A DNA stretch of 42,562 nucleotides from Planctomyces sp. SH-PL62 (lineage in GTDB: Bacteria; Planctomycetota; Planctomycetia; Planctomycetales; Planctomycetaceae), in NCBI GenBank assembly GCA_945893045.1, contig CAMDEA010000062.1:1-42562 (forward strand), in the 5' to 3' direction. Numbering within the stretch: position 1 is the stretch's first letter; each line of letters opens with the position of its first letter. Both the position numbers and the translations under genes were made by a program. A model generated the notes under the pieces. That model did no database searches. It had not been told where the DNA came from and worked only from the letters and a program-made list of their open reading frames with translations. Shown here one piece after another: positions 33,962 through 41,711 of this stretch.

Positions 33962-36604
33962 TTACCGATTTTGAAAGAGCGAGCTTTGCACGACTTCGTG
34001 AATCAACGTCCGAATGCCGCCCCCCTGCTTTTGGGTGTTGGCGACAATGGCCGCAAGCTGGTCGCGATCACCAAACGACGTATCGCGGCCGGTGGAGTAG
34101 ATCATCAACCGCTCGGCCAAGTTCATCAGCAACCGGTGGGAATCCGCCGCGATCAGAGTTTGAAAATCGAGCACGTCTTTGAAAGCCCGCCCGTCGGGCA
34201 GGACTCCAGTCGCATCGACGGGCGGACCGAGTTTGAAACTGATCCCGATGAAGGGATCAATCGAGCCGCGCGGTGCCGGATCGCCATCGCCGATCGAGCG
34301 GTAGCGCGAGCGCGGCCCGCCGATGACGTCAAACGCCTCCAGCGCGAACCCAGGCGGGTCCATCTTGGCGTGGCACGACGCACAAACAACATTGTCGCGG
34401 TGCTTGGCGAGTTGTTCGCGGATCGTGGTCGCACCGCGCACGTCGGGTTCGACGGCGGCGATGTTCGCTGGCGGAGGATCGGGTGGCTGGCCGAGCAAGC
34501 GGTCCATCACGAACGCTCCGCGTGGGACGGGCGAGGTCGTCGTGCCGTTGGCCGTGATCTTGAGGATCGACGCTTGCGTCATGAATCCACCGCGCGGGCA
34601 ATCCGGCGGCAAGGGGACTCGACGAATCTGTGAGCCGGTGACGCCGGGGATGCCGTAATGCACCGCCAGCTTCTCGTTGAGCATCGCGAAGTCGGACTTA
34701 ACGAGATGGCTCACGCTGAGGTTCTGCTCGATCAACTCGCGGAAGTAGGCCCGCGTTTCGGCGACCATCGAGTCTTGGAGGTATGGGTTGAACTCCGGAT
34801 AGAGTTTCTTATCCGGGTCGGTCGCGGCGATCTGTCGCAGCTTCAGCCATTGGCCGAGGAAGTCGTCGATGAACCGCTGCGACTTCGGGTTTTTCAACAG
34901 GCCATCGACTTCCATTTGCAGGAAGTGTGGCTGTTGCAGAATGTTCCTGCGTGCAAGATCCGTGAGTCGTCCGTCTGGCATCGAATTCAAGAAGAAATAC
35001 GACAAGCGACACGCGAGTGAGTAATCGTCGATGCGGCTGGCCTTGCCCGGTGCGGGGGTCGATACGTGATACAGAAAATCGGGCGAGCACAATGCCGCTC
35101 GGTAAGCCCAGCGCATTGCGGATTCAAAGCAGTCGCCGGCCTTCAGGCGTTCTTCGACTTTGGCGACGTAGACCTGACGGACTTCGTCATCGACCGGTCG
35201 GCGAAACGCGCGCGGTAGAAATAATTTGAGCAAGCGGTCGGCATCGACCAGCGGTTGTTCGCTCTGAACGGTCCACAAGCCGGGAGTCGGATCGGGGCGG
35301 TTCTTACCGGCACCCAGTTGCCGGACTTGTTTGCGTTGCGGTGGCCGCACGCCGGGCTGATCGGCCGCTTTGAACTCGACGAGCGGAAGTTCGTCGAACA
35401 GAACGCGGTGGCTGACCGGCGGCCAGACGTTGTGCAACGGGCCTTGAATGTCCAACCAATCGCAGGCAATGCCCGGACCGGTGAAGGCCATCGCTCGGCC
35501 TTTGCGGTTGTAGTTCGCGACCGGGGCGAGCGATGCGACGTTGAAGCCGATCAGCTCGTTGTGATTCAACCAGGTGACGAGTTGATGTTCTTGCGCGTCC
35601 ATCGACGGGGCATCGAAATAGCCGAGCTTGTAGCTGGGATGCTGGCCACCACGGCCGTCGCCGGTCAGTTGCACGACCGACAGCCGAGCGGCTTCCGTCC
35701 CGCGCGAGGGGAGCACTTGGCCCTTGTCCCATTGGAAACTCCAGAGCGATGTGCGGACTCGGTACAGGCCCGGATAGATCGTGACGTGCTCGATGAAGTA
35801 CGGGCTGACCGATTCGTCCTCGTGTCGGAACAAGCCGACGCTGGCTCCGTTGGTGAACGAGCCGAATCGTTCGTGAGCACCCTCGTCGATGTGATTCTGC
35901 TCGGCCGCGGGAGGGAAGTCGGGGTCCGGTTTCTTGTCTTTGAGCAGAACGCCGTCGCCATTCATGATGATATGAGCGACAAAGCCGCCGCTGTTCGCCA
36001 GCGAGATGCGTCGTGTCGTCACCGACGGCGGGTTGGGCCGTGTCGCGATCGCGATGTTGAGCACATGCTCGGCCGCCTCAATGTACTTGGCGAGATTGAC
36101 GTGCGAGATGTCGAGCGCGTCACTGTTCTTATCGAAGCCGTGCGCCGAACCATCTGGGGGCAACTCCCCCTGCAACGCGATGCCCGGCATGTCGAAGAGG
36201 TCGCGAATCGTGTTCTCGTACTCGCTCCGAGTGAGCCTCCGCAGACCGGTTCTGGGTTCGTTCTTGATCGCGTCCTGCTCTGCCTTGATGAGTTCTGCCT
36301 TAAGCGATTTCGTGACCGCGTCTTGATCAGCGACGGGCGGCCGAGGCTGCCCCTTCGGAGGCATTTCTCCGGACTCGATGCGGTCATGAATCTTGACCCA
36401 CTTCGCGAAGTTCTCGGCGTTTGGAGGTTCGAGCTTGGAGAGATTCAGTCCGGCTTGTTTTGTGGCAGAATCGTGGCATTCAAAACAATGCTTTTCAAAG
36501 AATGGAATCGGGGCGGCGGAAACGGGGAAAGGCAAAATCATGGAACACAAAATCATGAAGACAATGCACTTCTTGCTTCCGGCCTTCATGATTTTGTGAA
36601 ACAT
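33962..36604 (-). CDS. DUF1592-family planctomycete cytochrome c-domain protein
   Basis: This 880-residue exported protein is of the planctomycete PSCyt1-DUF1587-DUF1595-DUF1592-DUF1588-DUF1585 type. A signal peptide (MFHKIMKAGSKK ... LPFPVSA) is followed by a haem c motif CFECH (Cys40, Cys43, His44), then TRSEYENTIRDLFDM (DUF1587), LFLPRAFRRPVDDEV (DUF1595), LACRLSYFFLNSMPD and FLGQWLKLRQI (DUF1592), RGGFMTQASILKITANGTTTSPVPRG and a second haem motif CASCHAKMDPPG (around residue 742, DUF1588), and a C-terminal DUF1585. The role is not established; such proteins pair with DUF1552 proteins and are presumed electron-transfer enzymes of polymer breakdown. ATG 36604 lies 11 bases after the GxxExxY stop. 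The start codon and the signal-peptide core are both encoded by the arms of an inverted repeat. Confidence 0.92.
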   Translation of the reverse strand: MFHKIMKAGSKKCIVFMILCSMILPFPVSAAPIPFFEKHCFECHDSATKQAGLNLSKLEPPNAENFAKWVKIHDRIESGEMPPKGQPRPPVADQDAVTKSLKAELIKAEQDAIKNEPRTGLRRLTRSEYENTIRDLFDMPGIALQGELPPDGSAHGFDKNSDALDISHVNLAKYIEAAEHVLNIAIATRPNPPSVTTRRISLANSGGFVAHIIMNGDGVLLKDKKPDPDFPPAAEQNHIDEGAHERFGSFTNGASVGLFRHEDESVSPYFIEHVTIYPGLYRVRTSLWSFQWDKGQVLPSRGTEAARLSVVQLTGDGRGGQHPSYKLGYFDAPSMDAQEHQLVTWLNHNELIGFNVASLAPVANYNRKGRAMAFTGPGIACDWLDIQGPLHNVWPPVSHRVLFDELPLVEFKAADQPGVRPPQRKQVRQLGAGKNRPDPTPGLWTVQSEQPLVDADRLLKLFLPRAFRRPVDDEVRQVYVAKVEERLKAGDCFESAMRWAYRAALCSPDFLYHVSTPAPGKASRIDDYSLACRLSYFFLNSMPDGRLTDLARRNILQQPHFLQMEVDGLLKNPKSQRFIDDFLGQWLKLRQIAATDPDKKLYPEFNPYLQDSMVAETRAYFRELIEQNLSVSHLVKSDFAMLNEKLAVHYGIPGVTGSQIRRVPLPPDCPRGGFMTQASILKITANGTTTSPVPRGAFVMDRLLGQPPDPPPANIAAVEPDVRGATTIREQLAKHRDNVVCASCHAKMDPPGFALEAFDVIGGPRSRYRSIGDGDPAPRGSIDPFIGISFKLGPPVDATGVLPDGRAFKDVLDFQTLIAADSHRLLMNLAERLMIYSTGRDTSFGDRDQLAAIVANTQKQGGGIRTLIHEVVQSSLFQNR

Positions 36605-36613
36605 GATTTTGCC
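36531..36613. repeat. Inverted repeat, family C, copy 2, overlapping the DUF1592 start
   Basis: The arms 36531-36560 (GGCAAAATCATGGAACACAA...) and 36584-36613 are 30-base reverse complements with three central mismatches and a 23-base spacer. The right arm contains the DUF1592 ATG (residues 1-7 MFHKIMK on the minus strand) and the left arm encodes residues 15-25 (VFMILCSMILP). The element ends two bases from the GxxExxY stop codon. Confidence 0.93.
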
Positions 36614-36615
36614 TG

Positions 36616-37425
36616 CTACTTCCGTGTGATCGTTCTGAGTTCGATTTTGTGATGATTCAAGTTGATCCATTGGATGGCTTTCAACGAGGTGTGGGCGAGG
36701 AAGCGTTGTTGGTGATCGGAGATGGCTAACGGATGATGCGTGGCGGCCGTGACGGAAAACGCGACTTCGTTTGTCAGCAGACGCATCTCTTGGGTGCCGA
36801 TGACTTCTCCGTGCGAAAGAACGGGGACTTTGCGAACGAGCCGTTCTTCACCGCCGAGGAAATGCGTTAGAGCGTCTCGGTAGAGGATCGGATCGAGAAA
36901 GGCACCCCATTCGGCCAGGCAGCGATTGAGGTGATGTTTCAATGGCTCGCACTCTGGCGTTTGTGGCTTCCAATCACGGACGTCGAACTCGTATCGGAGG
37001 CGATCGGCCATTGTCAGCCGGGTCGAGACGAATTCGTGCTGCACTCGATCCGTGCGAAAGTTGAGTAGCGTGCCGTGATGCAGGCCGCACAGGAATAAGT
37101 AATTCAAAGTCTGCCCGGTGTGAGCTGGGTCCAGCGTGGCGACCGCCTTTGTTTCGACGATCGCCCCCTGATTCACGAGCAGGTCAGCAAAATAGTTTTT
37201 GGAGAAGCCGTCCAGGCTGGCGGTCATGTGTAGCTCAGGATCATGGATCACTTCCAAACCGGCACGCTGACAGCGCTTCGCAAGTTCGGTTTGATAAAGT
37301 TCCTCGTCGAGATAGCGGCCGAACTCGTTGTGAATGTCGAATGCCAGGCCGGTCACATGGCGGTCGATCCTGTGGAATGTTTCTTGGTCAATGATTTTGA
37401 TCGGGGAGGACGTCCAAATGGGCAT
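36616..37425 (-). CDS. GxxExxY-family protein (predicted PD-(D/E)XK nuclease fold) with C-terminal extension
   Basis: The product has 269 residues. The N-terminal about 130 residues match the GxxExxY family: GLAFDIHNEFGRYLDEELYQ carries the G..E..Y signature (Gly36, Glu41, Tyr44), followed by FADLLV (Asp81), IVETKAV (Glu91-x-Lys93) and GQTLNYL (Gln105). Asp81, Glu91, Lys93 and Gln105 fit a PD-(D/E)XK nuclease core; activity is a family-level prediction. Residues about 135-269 are an extension of unknown function (VRDWKPQTPE, HFLGGEERLVRKVPVL, FLAHTSLKAIQWINL). There is no signal peptide, so it is cytoplasmic. It interrupts the DUF1552-DUF1592 pair and is flanked by family C repeats; its stop is 11 bases from the DUF1592 start. 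The ribosome binding site is weak (AAGG). Confidence 0.85.
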   Translation of the reverse strand: MPIWTSSPIKIIDQETFHRIDRHVTGLAFDIHNEFGRYLDEELYQTELAKRCQRAGLEVIHDPELHMTASLDGFSKNYFADLLVNQGAIVETKAVATLDPAHTGQTLNYLFLCGLHHGTLLNFRTDRVQHEFVSTRLTMADRLRYEFDVRDWKPQTPECEPLKHHLNRCLAEWGAFLDPILYRDALTHFLGGEERLVRKVPVLSHGEVIGTQEMRLLTNEVAFSVTAATHHPLAISDHQQRFLAHTSLKAIQWINLNHHKIELRTITRK

Positions 37426-37451
37426 GACGAGCGGCCTTCGACCGGAGGGGT

Positions 37452-37481
37452 GGCAAAATCATGGAGTACAGAATCATGAAG
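37452..37481. repeat. Single family C repeat arm upstream of the GxxExxY gene
   Basis: This 30-base arm (GGCAAAATCATGGAGTACAG...) matches 36531-36560 at 27 of 30 positions. It has no partner arm nearby on its own side; its nearest inverted partner is 36584-36613, across the GxxExxY gene. It starts 26 bases upstream of the GxxExxY ATG and ends 8 bases from the DUF1552 stop codon. Confidence 0.9.
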
Positions 37482-37489
37482 GCAGGCGA

Positions 37490-38749
37490 TTACGCCATCT
37501 CCAGTCCGCGAAACGTCCCTTTGCCGGTTGAGAATTCGTCGGTCTCGATGCCGAGACGTTGCAGCATCGAGACAAACAGGTTTGTCAGCGGGTAGTTGTT
37601 CTGCTGGTCGAAGGTGAGATGCTGGCCGTGCTTGAAGCCACCGCCGGCCAGCAGGGCGGGGAGGTTCACGTTGGAGTGCGAGTTCGCGCTCCCCATGCAG
37701 GTGCCGTACAGGACCATCGTGCGGTCGAGCAACGATCGGCCTTCTTCCTTCGTCTCGCGGAGCGTTTTGAGGAAGTCGCCGAGTACACCGAACTGGCCTT
37801 CTTCATGGCCGCGCAGTTCGGCCAGCACTTCGGGGCGATTGCCGTGATGCGTGATGTTGTGAATCACCGTCGTGTCGATGAAGAACGACATGACGCGTGA
37901 CGAGTCGGTTTCGAGAGCCAGCTTGACGACGTCAAAGAAGAGCCGCGTCCGTTGGACGAACGCTTTCGGGTCGTCGATGTCTTCGGGGGGCTTCGCGGTG
38001 ACGACGGGCTTGGGTTTGTATTCCCAGGACTCGGAGGTCGCGAGCCGCTGCTCCAGATCGCGGACCGCCGTGAAGTATTGGTCCATCCGGTTCTGGTCGC
38101 TCTTCGAGAGCGAGCGATTAAGCCGCTTGGATTGATCGCCCACGAAGTCCAACAAGCTGCGGCCTTGTTTCAGAGCTTCGACATTCGCCGCGACCTCAGC
38201 CGGATTGCCTTGCACGAAGAGTTTGTGAAACAGTTTTTTAGGACTTTTCTCGGACGGGATCGGCGCACCGCTGCGCGTGTAGCTGAGCGTCGAGCCTTCG
38301 TTGCTGTTGGCCAACACGAGCGACGGATACCGCGTCCGATTGCCGATCAGTTCGGCGGCGTATTGGTCGAGCGACACTCCGTTGCGAAAGCCGCCCCGTT
38401 CGGGATGCGGCGTGCCGGTGAGGAAACACTTCTCGGCCGCGTGAGCACCGGTGACACCGGGATGGCTCGTGCCGGAGAAGACGGTGAAGTCATTCTGATT
38501 CGCGGCAAGTTTTTGCAGATACGGAGACAGCTCAAAGTCGCGACCGGCTTTCTCCGGAAAGAAGAACTGCGGCAGGATGCCCATGTTGGTTTCGATGGCG
38601 ATCATGCGCCGCGGAACGGCCTTCGCATCATCCGCGGCAAACGCGGGCCGCATGGCATCGAGCAGTGGGAGAGCCATCGCGACACCCGCACCGCGCAAGA
38701 AGGTGCGCCGGGATAATGGGCCGCGAGCAATCGAATTCGTGGAGGGCAT
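37490..38749 (-). CDS. DUF1552 domain protein with twin-arginine signal
   Basis: This is a 419-residue exported protein of the DUF1552 family, which occurs almost wholly in planctomycetes and related phyla beside DUF1592 cytochromes. A twin-arginine leader (GPLSRRTFLRGAGVAMALPL, ending near RPAFA) indicates folded export. Conserved stretches include ETNMGILPQFFFPEKAG, FTVFSGTSHPGVTGAHAAE, SDQNRMDQYFTAVRDLEQRL, NITHHGN and LYGTCMGSANSHSN, which give it an alkaline-phosphatase/sulfatase-like look (the family is related to DUF1501). No function is established. ATG 38749 has AGGA upstream and starts the Tat peptide correctly; the frame extends to 38791 without support. It is probably the first gene of the operon running through GxxExxY, DUF1592, HMA and SDR. 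Confidence 0.92.
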   Translation of the reverse strand: MPSTNSIARGPLSRRTFLRGAGVAMALPLLDAMRPAFAADDAKAVPRRMIAIETNMGILPQFFFPEKAGRDFELSPYLQKLAANQNDFTVFSGTSHPGVTGAHAAEKCFLTGTPHPERGGFRNGVSLDQYAAELIGNRTRYPSLVLANSNEGSTLSYTRSGAPIPSEKSPKKLFHKLFVQGNPAEVAANVEALKQGRSLLDFVGDQSKRLNRSLSKSDQNRMDQYFTAVRDLEQRLATSESWEYKPKPVVTAKPPEDIDDPKAFVQRTRLFFDVVKLALETDSSRVMSFFIDTTVIHNITHHGNRPEVLAELRGHEEGQFGVLGDFLKTLRETKEEGRSLLDRTMVLYGTCMGSANSHSNVNLPALLAGGGFKHGQHLTFDQQNNYPLTNLFVSMLQRLGIETDEFSTGKGTFRGLEMA

Positions 38750-38882
38750 GGAGATCGTCCTGACTGAGGCGGGAACGGCGTCGCGAATCATTTTGGTCGC
38801 CGCTGTGGGAGCTTAGCAAATCCATCGCACGCCGCCCCGCTTGCCGAGGAATTCGCACCATCCGGTGAGCAGGATGCGCCAA

Positions 38883-38977
38883 GGGTCGTGCGTTCAAAAT
38901 TCAAAATTGGCGGGGTTGAGACTATGGTGCTATCAACGAGCTTCGCCCGCCAATTTTGAATTTTGAACGCACGACCC
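38883..38977. repeat. Perfect 31-bp-arm inverted repeat, family A, copy 2
   Basis: The arms 38883-38913 and 38947-38977 are perfect reverse complements and identical to the arms at 3132-3225; the 33-base spacer is unrelated. It sits in the gap between the DUF1552 gene and the BNR gene and ends 34 bases before the latter's ATG. The remaining intergenic sequence (38750-38882) shows no recognisable element. Confidence 0.95.
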
Positions 38978-39011
38978 CTCCCCGTTTCTGAAATCAAAGG
39001 AGACCGCAACT

Positions 39012-40064
39012 ATGAAGACCAAGGCATCTGTTCCCATTCGTCGTCTCCTTCCATTCGTCGGGCTTCTCATGGCCGTGACCAGCCTGATACGCGCTCCAAG
39101 CTCAGAACTGAAGGCCGAGGATCAGCCGCTCAACATTGCATCCTCCGTAGCCGGACACGTTCACCCGTCAATCTGCCGCACGAAAGACGGGACGCTGATC
39201 GTCGTCTATAAAGGAGCCAACGTGCTCATGCGAACGCGCTCGGTGGACGGCGGGCAGACGTGGGAAAAGTCTGAGGTGATCGCCACGTCGGCGAAACGCC
39301 CGGAGGTGATTCGCGAGGTCAAGGTGTTCGAGGTTTACCCCGGCACCGCCGACGTGCTGCCCGATGATCGAGTGCTCGTGACTTGGAACTACATCGCCGA
39401 CGATAAGGCCAAAGACGGCTACTACGAACGCGCCTTGCTGTACTCGATCAGTGCCGATCAGGGTCGCACCTGGAGCGAGCAAGGGCTGATCGGTCCGATC
39501 GATGGCAAGCACTTGGGCGCGGTTCGGCACAACGTGCTGCCGTGGAGCGAAGGCCGCTGGCTGTTGCCGCTGCGAACGGGGCCGCCTCGGTTGTTCGATC
39601 CCAAGACCGGCGAGGTGGCCGTGTTTCCGCTGACCGGTCCCGATAACAAGCAGCACTCGTTTCAGCAGATCGTCCGCACTCCGAAAGGGACGCTGCTCGC
39701 GATGGGACCGGTCCTGCTGCGTTCCACCGATGAGGGTCGCCATTGGACGACGGTCAAAACCTTTCGAGCCGTCCCCGATATCGACACCGCCGAGGGACGT
39801 TATCTGACTGTCCTCACGGACGGCCGCGTGCTGGTGACGTTCGGCGTAGGCACGGCCAACAAGGGGCTGAGTTACAACTTCTCCGCCGACGATGGCCTCA
39901 CCTGGAACAACGACAACACCGCGCTGCTGCTGCCGGAGACGAACGTCGCGGCCCGCTACTATTCCGCGCGCACCGTGCAGCTCGATGAGCAACACGTCGG
40001 CACGGTCTTCGTCCACGGCGGCGTCTCCTTCTTGAAGGTGAACTTGGACCGCGTGGCTAAGTAG
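39012..40064 (+). CDS. Secreted BNR/Asp-box (sialidase-like) propeller protein
   Basis: The 350-residue exported protein has a sialidase-type six-bladed propeller. A signal peptide (MKTKASVPIRRLLPFVGLLM..., cleaved around residue 35) precedes four Asp boxes S-x-D-x-G-x-x-W: SVDGGQTW (about 77), SADQGRTW (about 147), STDEGRHW (about 238) and SADDGLTW (about 291). An early HPSICRTKDGTLIVVYKG resembles the arginine-containing region of exo-sialidases, but I cannot place the full arginine triad, tyrosine and glutamate. Sialidase activity is therefore uncertain; sulfated-glycan or other glycan binding or hydrolysis is equally possible. ATG 39012 has AAAGGAG ten bases upstream. It is preceded by a perfect palindrome and seems to be a single-gene unit. 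Confidence 0.87.
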   Translation: MKTKASVPIRRLLPFVGLLMAVTSLIRAPSSELKAEDQPLNIASSVAGHVHPSICRTKDGTLIVVYKGANVLMRTRSVDGGQTWEKSEVIATSAKRPEVIREVKVFEVYPGTADVLPDDRVLVTWNYIADDKAKDGYYERALLYSISADQGRTWSEQGLIGPIDGKHLGAVRHNVLPWSEGRWLLPLRTGPPRLFDPKTGEVAVFPLTGPDNKQHSFQQIVRTPKGTLLAMGPVLLRSTDEGRHWTTVKTFRAVPDIDTAEGRYLTVLTDGRVLVTFGVGTANKGLSYNFSADDGLTWNNDNTALLLPETNVAARYYSARTVQLDEQHVGTVFVHGGVSFLKVNLDRVAK

Positions 40065-40098
40065 GGGCGCACGAATCACCTCGCAAATCGCCCCGCCC

Positions 40099-40119
40099 CC
40101 ATCCAGCTTGTCTGGATGG
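40099..40119. terminator. Small hairpin downstream of the BNR gene
   Basis: An 8-bp stem (CCATCCAG with CTGGATGG) around CTTGT lies 35 bases past the stop of the BNR gene. There is no T tract, so intrinsic termination is only a possibility. It is part of the 330-base gap 40065-40394, which also holds a larger inverted repeat. Confidence 0.3.
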
Positions 40120-40163
40120 AGCGTCCGATGGCGTGCTAGAGATGTGGTTGGTCAGGTCTTTTC

Positions 40164-40262
40164 TCGGACCCCATCCGCCTTGCGCGGATGGTGAAGAAGA
40201 TCAATGGGCGATAAACCGCGAAGAATCTGATTCACCATCCGCACGAGGCGGATGGGGTCCGA
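40164..40262. repeat. 32-bp-arm inverted repeat upstream of the SpoIID-domain gene
   Basis: The arms 40164-40195 (TCGGACCCCATCCGCC...) and 40231-40262 match as reverse complements at 30 of 32 positions with a 35-base spacer. Each arm also contains a smaller self-complementary CATCCGC/GCGGATG unit, so a cruciform with extra stems can form. It lies 132 bases before the ATG at 40395. The rest of this gap shows nothing recognisable. Confidence 0.92.
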
Positions 40263-40394
40263 CAACGGCTCGTGGTGCCGCTGATAGCCCTCCATCTCTC
40301 GCTCCATCGACACAAGGTCGATGGGGGCATTTCTCGAAGCCAGCGCAATTCCCGCTGTTCCAAGATCAAGCCGGATCGGTCTAAGCTTTCGAGC

Positions 40395-41660
40395 ATGAAG
40401 CCAGTCCACTCCGCCGCGCTTTCGTTGAGCTTGCTCGCGCTGATTGCCGCGCTGGTCGTATTGCCGTGGAGTTGGTCCCAGCCGTTACTGAGCACTCGGC
40501 CACACGAAACCTGGGCGGCAACATTGAAGGCCCTCTCGCGTGCCGATCAGACGACAATTCGAGTGGCCGTTACTTCGACGCCGCAGAAGCAAATCGAACT
40601 GTCGATCGACGGGCCGTATCAACTGCGCCCCGTCGGCAGCGACAAGGTTCTGTCGCGCGGTCAGCAGTTGGCAAGCAGCAACGTCACGGCCACCAGCAGC
40701 GGATTCAAGATTGGGAAATCGGAGTTCGCGGTGACTCGGTTGGAGATCGTGCCGACGCAATCGCCGGCGGTGTGGGTCAATGGCCACGAGTATCGCGGCA
40801 AGATGCGGCTGTTCCGTCGATCGGGCGGCGGCATCCTGGCGGTCAACGTGTTGCCGCTAGGCGATTACCTCGCCAGCGTCGTCGATAGCGAGATGCCGCT
40901 GTCATTCGGCGACGAGGCGCGTAAGGCGCAGGCAATCGCCGCTCGCACTTACGCGCTGGATGTGATTCGCAACGGCGAGGGTGATGGGGATTTCGATCTC
41001 TTCGCTTCGACCAGCAGCCAGAAGTATCTCGGCGTGCAATACCGGGACGGCTCGCGACGCTTGGCGGGCGAGAGCGCAGCCAGCCACCAGATCGTGCGCG
41101 AGACCACGGGCATGGTCTGCACGTTTCAAGGCCGGCTCTTCCGCACGTACTACTCGGCCGCTTGTGGCGGGCACACAACGCAAGGGAGCGCGGTCTTCTC
41201 CGATGCGGTTGCCGCACTCAAAAGTGTTCCCTGCGATTACTGCCGCGAAGCTCGGCTCTATCGCTGGGAAGCCGACCTGCCGAAGTCCGATGTCGAGGCG
41301 AAACTCAAAACGTACTTTCGCTCGGAGGGAAAGTCGTTTGAGAAGCTGCAAACGATCAAGCTTGTCAGCGGCAATGCGGATCGCGGCACCGAAGTTCCAG
41401 AGTTCGAGGTCCGTGACGGCAAGCGCTCGCTGCGAATCTCGGCCGCGACGCTGCGGCGACAAGTCTCCGTCAGCACGCTTTACAGCCCGTTCTTCACGAT
41501 CACCGAGAAATCCGGCACGCTGCACTTCGACGGCCGCGGCCACGGCCATGCGGTCGGGCTCTGCCAATGGGGAGCCCGCGGTCAGGGCCTGCTCGGAAAG
41601 ACCAGCAACCAGATCCTGCGCTACTACTACTCAGGCGCGAGCGTGGTGCAGTTGCAGTGA
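40395..41660 (+). CDS. SpoIID/LytB domain protein (putative peptidoglycan lytic transglycosylase)
   Basis: The 421-residue protein is anchored or secreted by an N-terminal hydrophobic segment (AALSLSLLALIAALVVLPW). The SpoIID domain occupies about residues 150-420: LPLGDYLASVVDSEMPLSF with the Glu expected to be catalytic, EARKAQAIAARTYAL, GMVCTFQGRLFRTYYSAACGG, and the C-terminal HGHAVGLCQWGARGQG with paired His. SpoIID enzymes cleave peptidoglycan strands lacking stem peptides; here a role in wall turnover or division is inferred. ATG 40395 begins the membrane segment; the frame is open upstream to 40272 but runs into leader sequence. The ribosome binding site is weak. Several cysteines (including VPCDYC) suit an exported, disulfide-containing protein. 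Confidence 0.9.
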   Translation: MKPVHSAALSLSLLALIAALVVLPWSWSQPLLSTRPHETWAATLKALSRADQTTIRVAVTSTPQKQIELSIDGPYQLRPVGSDKVLSRGQQLASSNVTATSSGFKIGKSEFAVTRLEIVPTQSPAVWVNGHEYRGKMRLFRRSGGGILAVNVLPLGDYLASVVDSEMPLSFGDEARKAQAIAARTYALDVIRNGEGDGDFDLFASTSSQKYLGVQYRDGSRRLAGESAASHQIVRETTGMVCTFQGRLFRTYYSAACGGHTTQGSAVFSDAVAALKSVPCDYCREARLYRWEADLPKSDVEAKLKTYFRSEGKSFEKLQTIKLVSGNADRGTEVPEFEVRDGKRSLRISAATLRRQVSVSTLYSPFFTITEKSGTLHFDGRGHGHAVGLCQWGARGQGLLGKTSNQILRYYYSGASVVQLQ

Positions 41661-41711
41661 GCGGTGTCGAGCCGGCACGGGCTTTGATACGATCGCTGAC
41701 GAGCGGCAAGA

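Larger units (their letters stand above)
36584..37481 (-). mobile_element. Candidate element: GxxExxY nuclease gene bounded by 30-bp inverted repeats
   Basis: The gene for a GxxExxY protein is bracketed by family C arms in opposite orientation: 36584-36613 and 37452-37481 (25 of 30 positions match as terminal inverted repeats). The 898-base unit fills the whole gap between the DUF1552 and DUF1592 genes, which in other planctomycetes usually stand next to each other (general knowledge). The outer arm of the adjacent hairpin (36531-36560) matches the right end at 27 of 30 positions. No target-site duplication was identified. Mobility is an inference from this arrangement. Confidence 0.45.

Noticed and set aside
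35255..36652. Long plus-strand open frame (465 codons) opposite the DUF1592 gene
   Set aside because: Antisense to conserved DUF1592-family sequence; no motif or ribosome binding site of its own.
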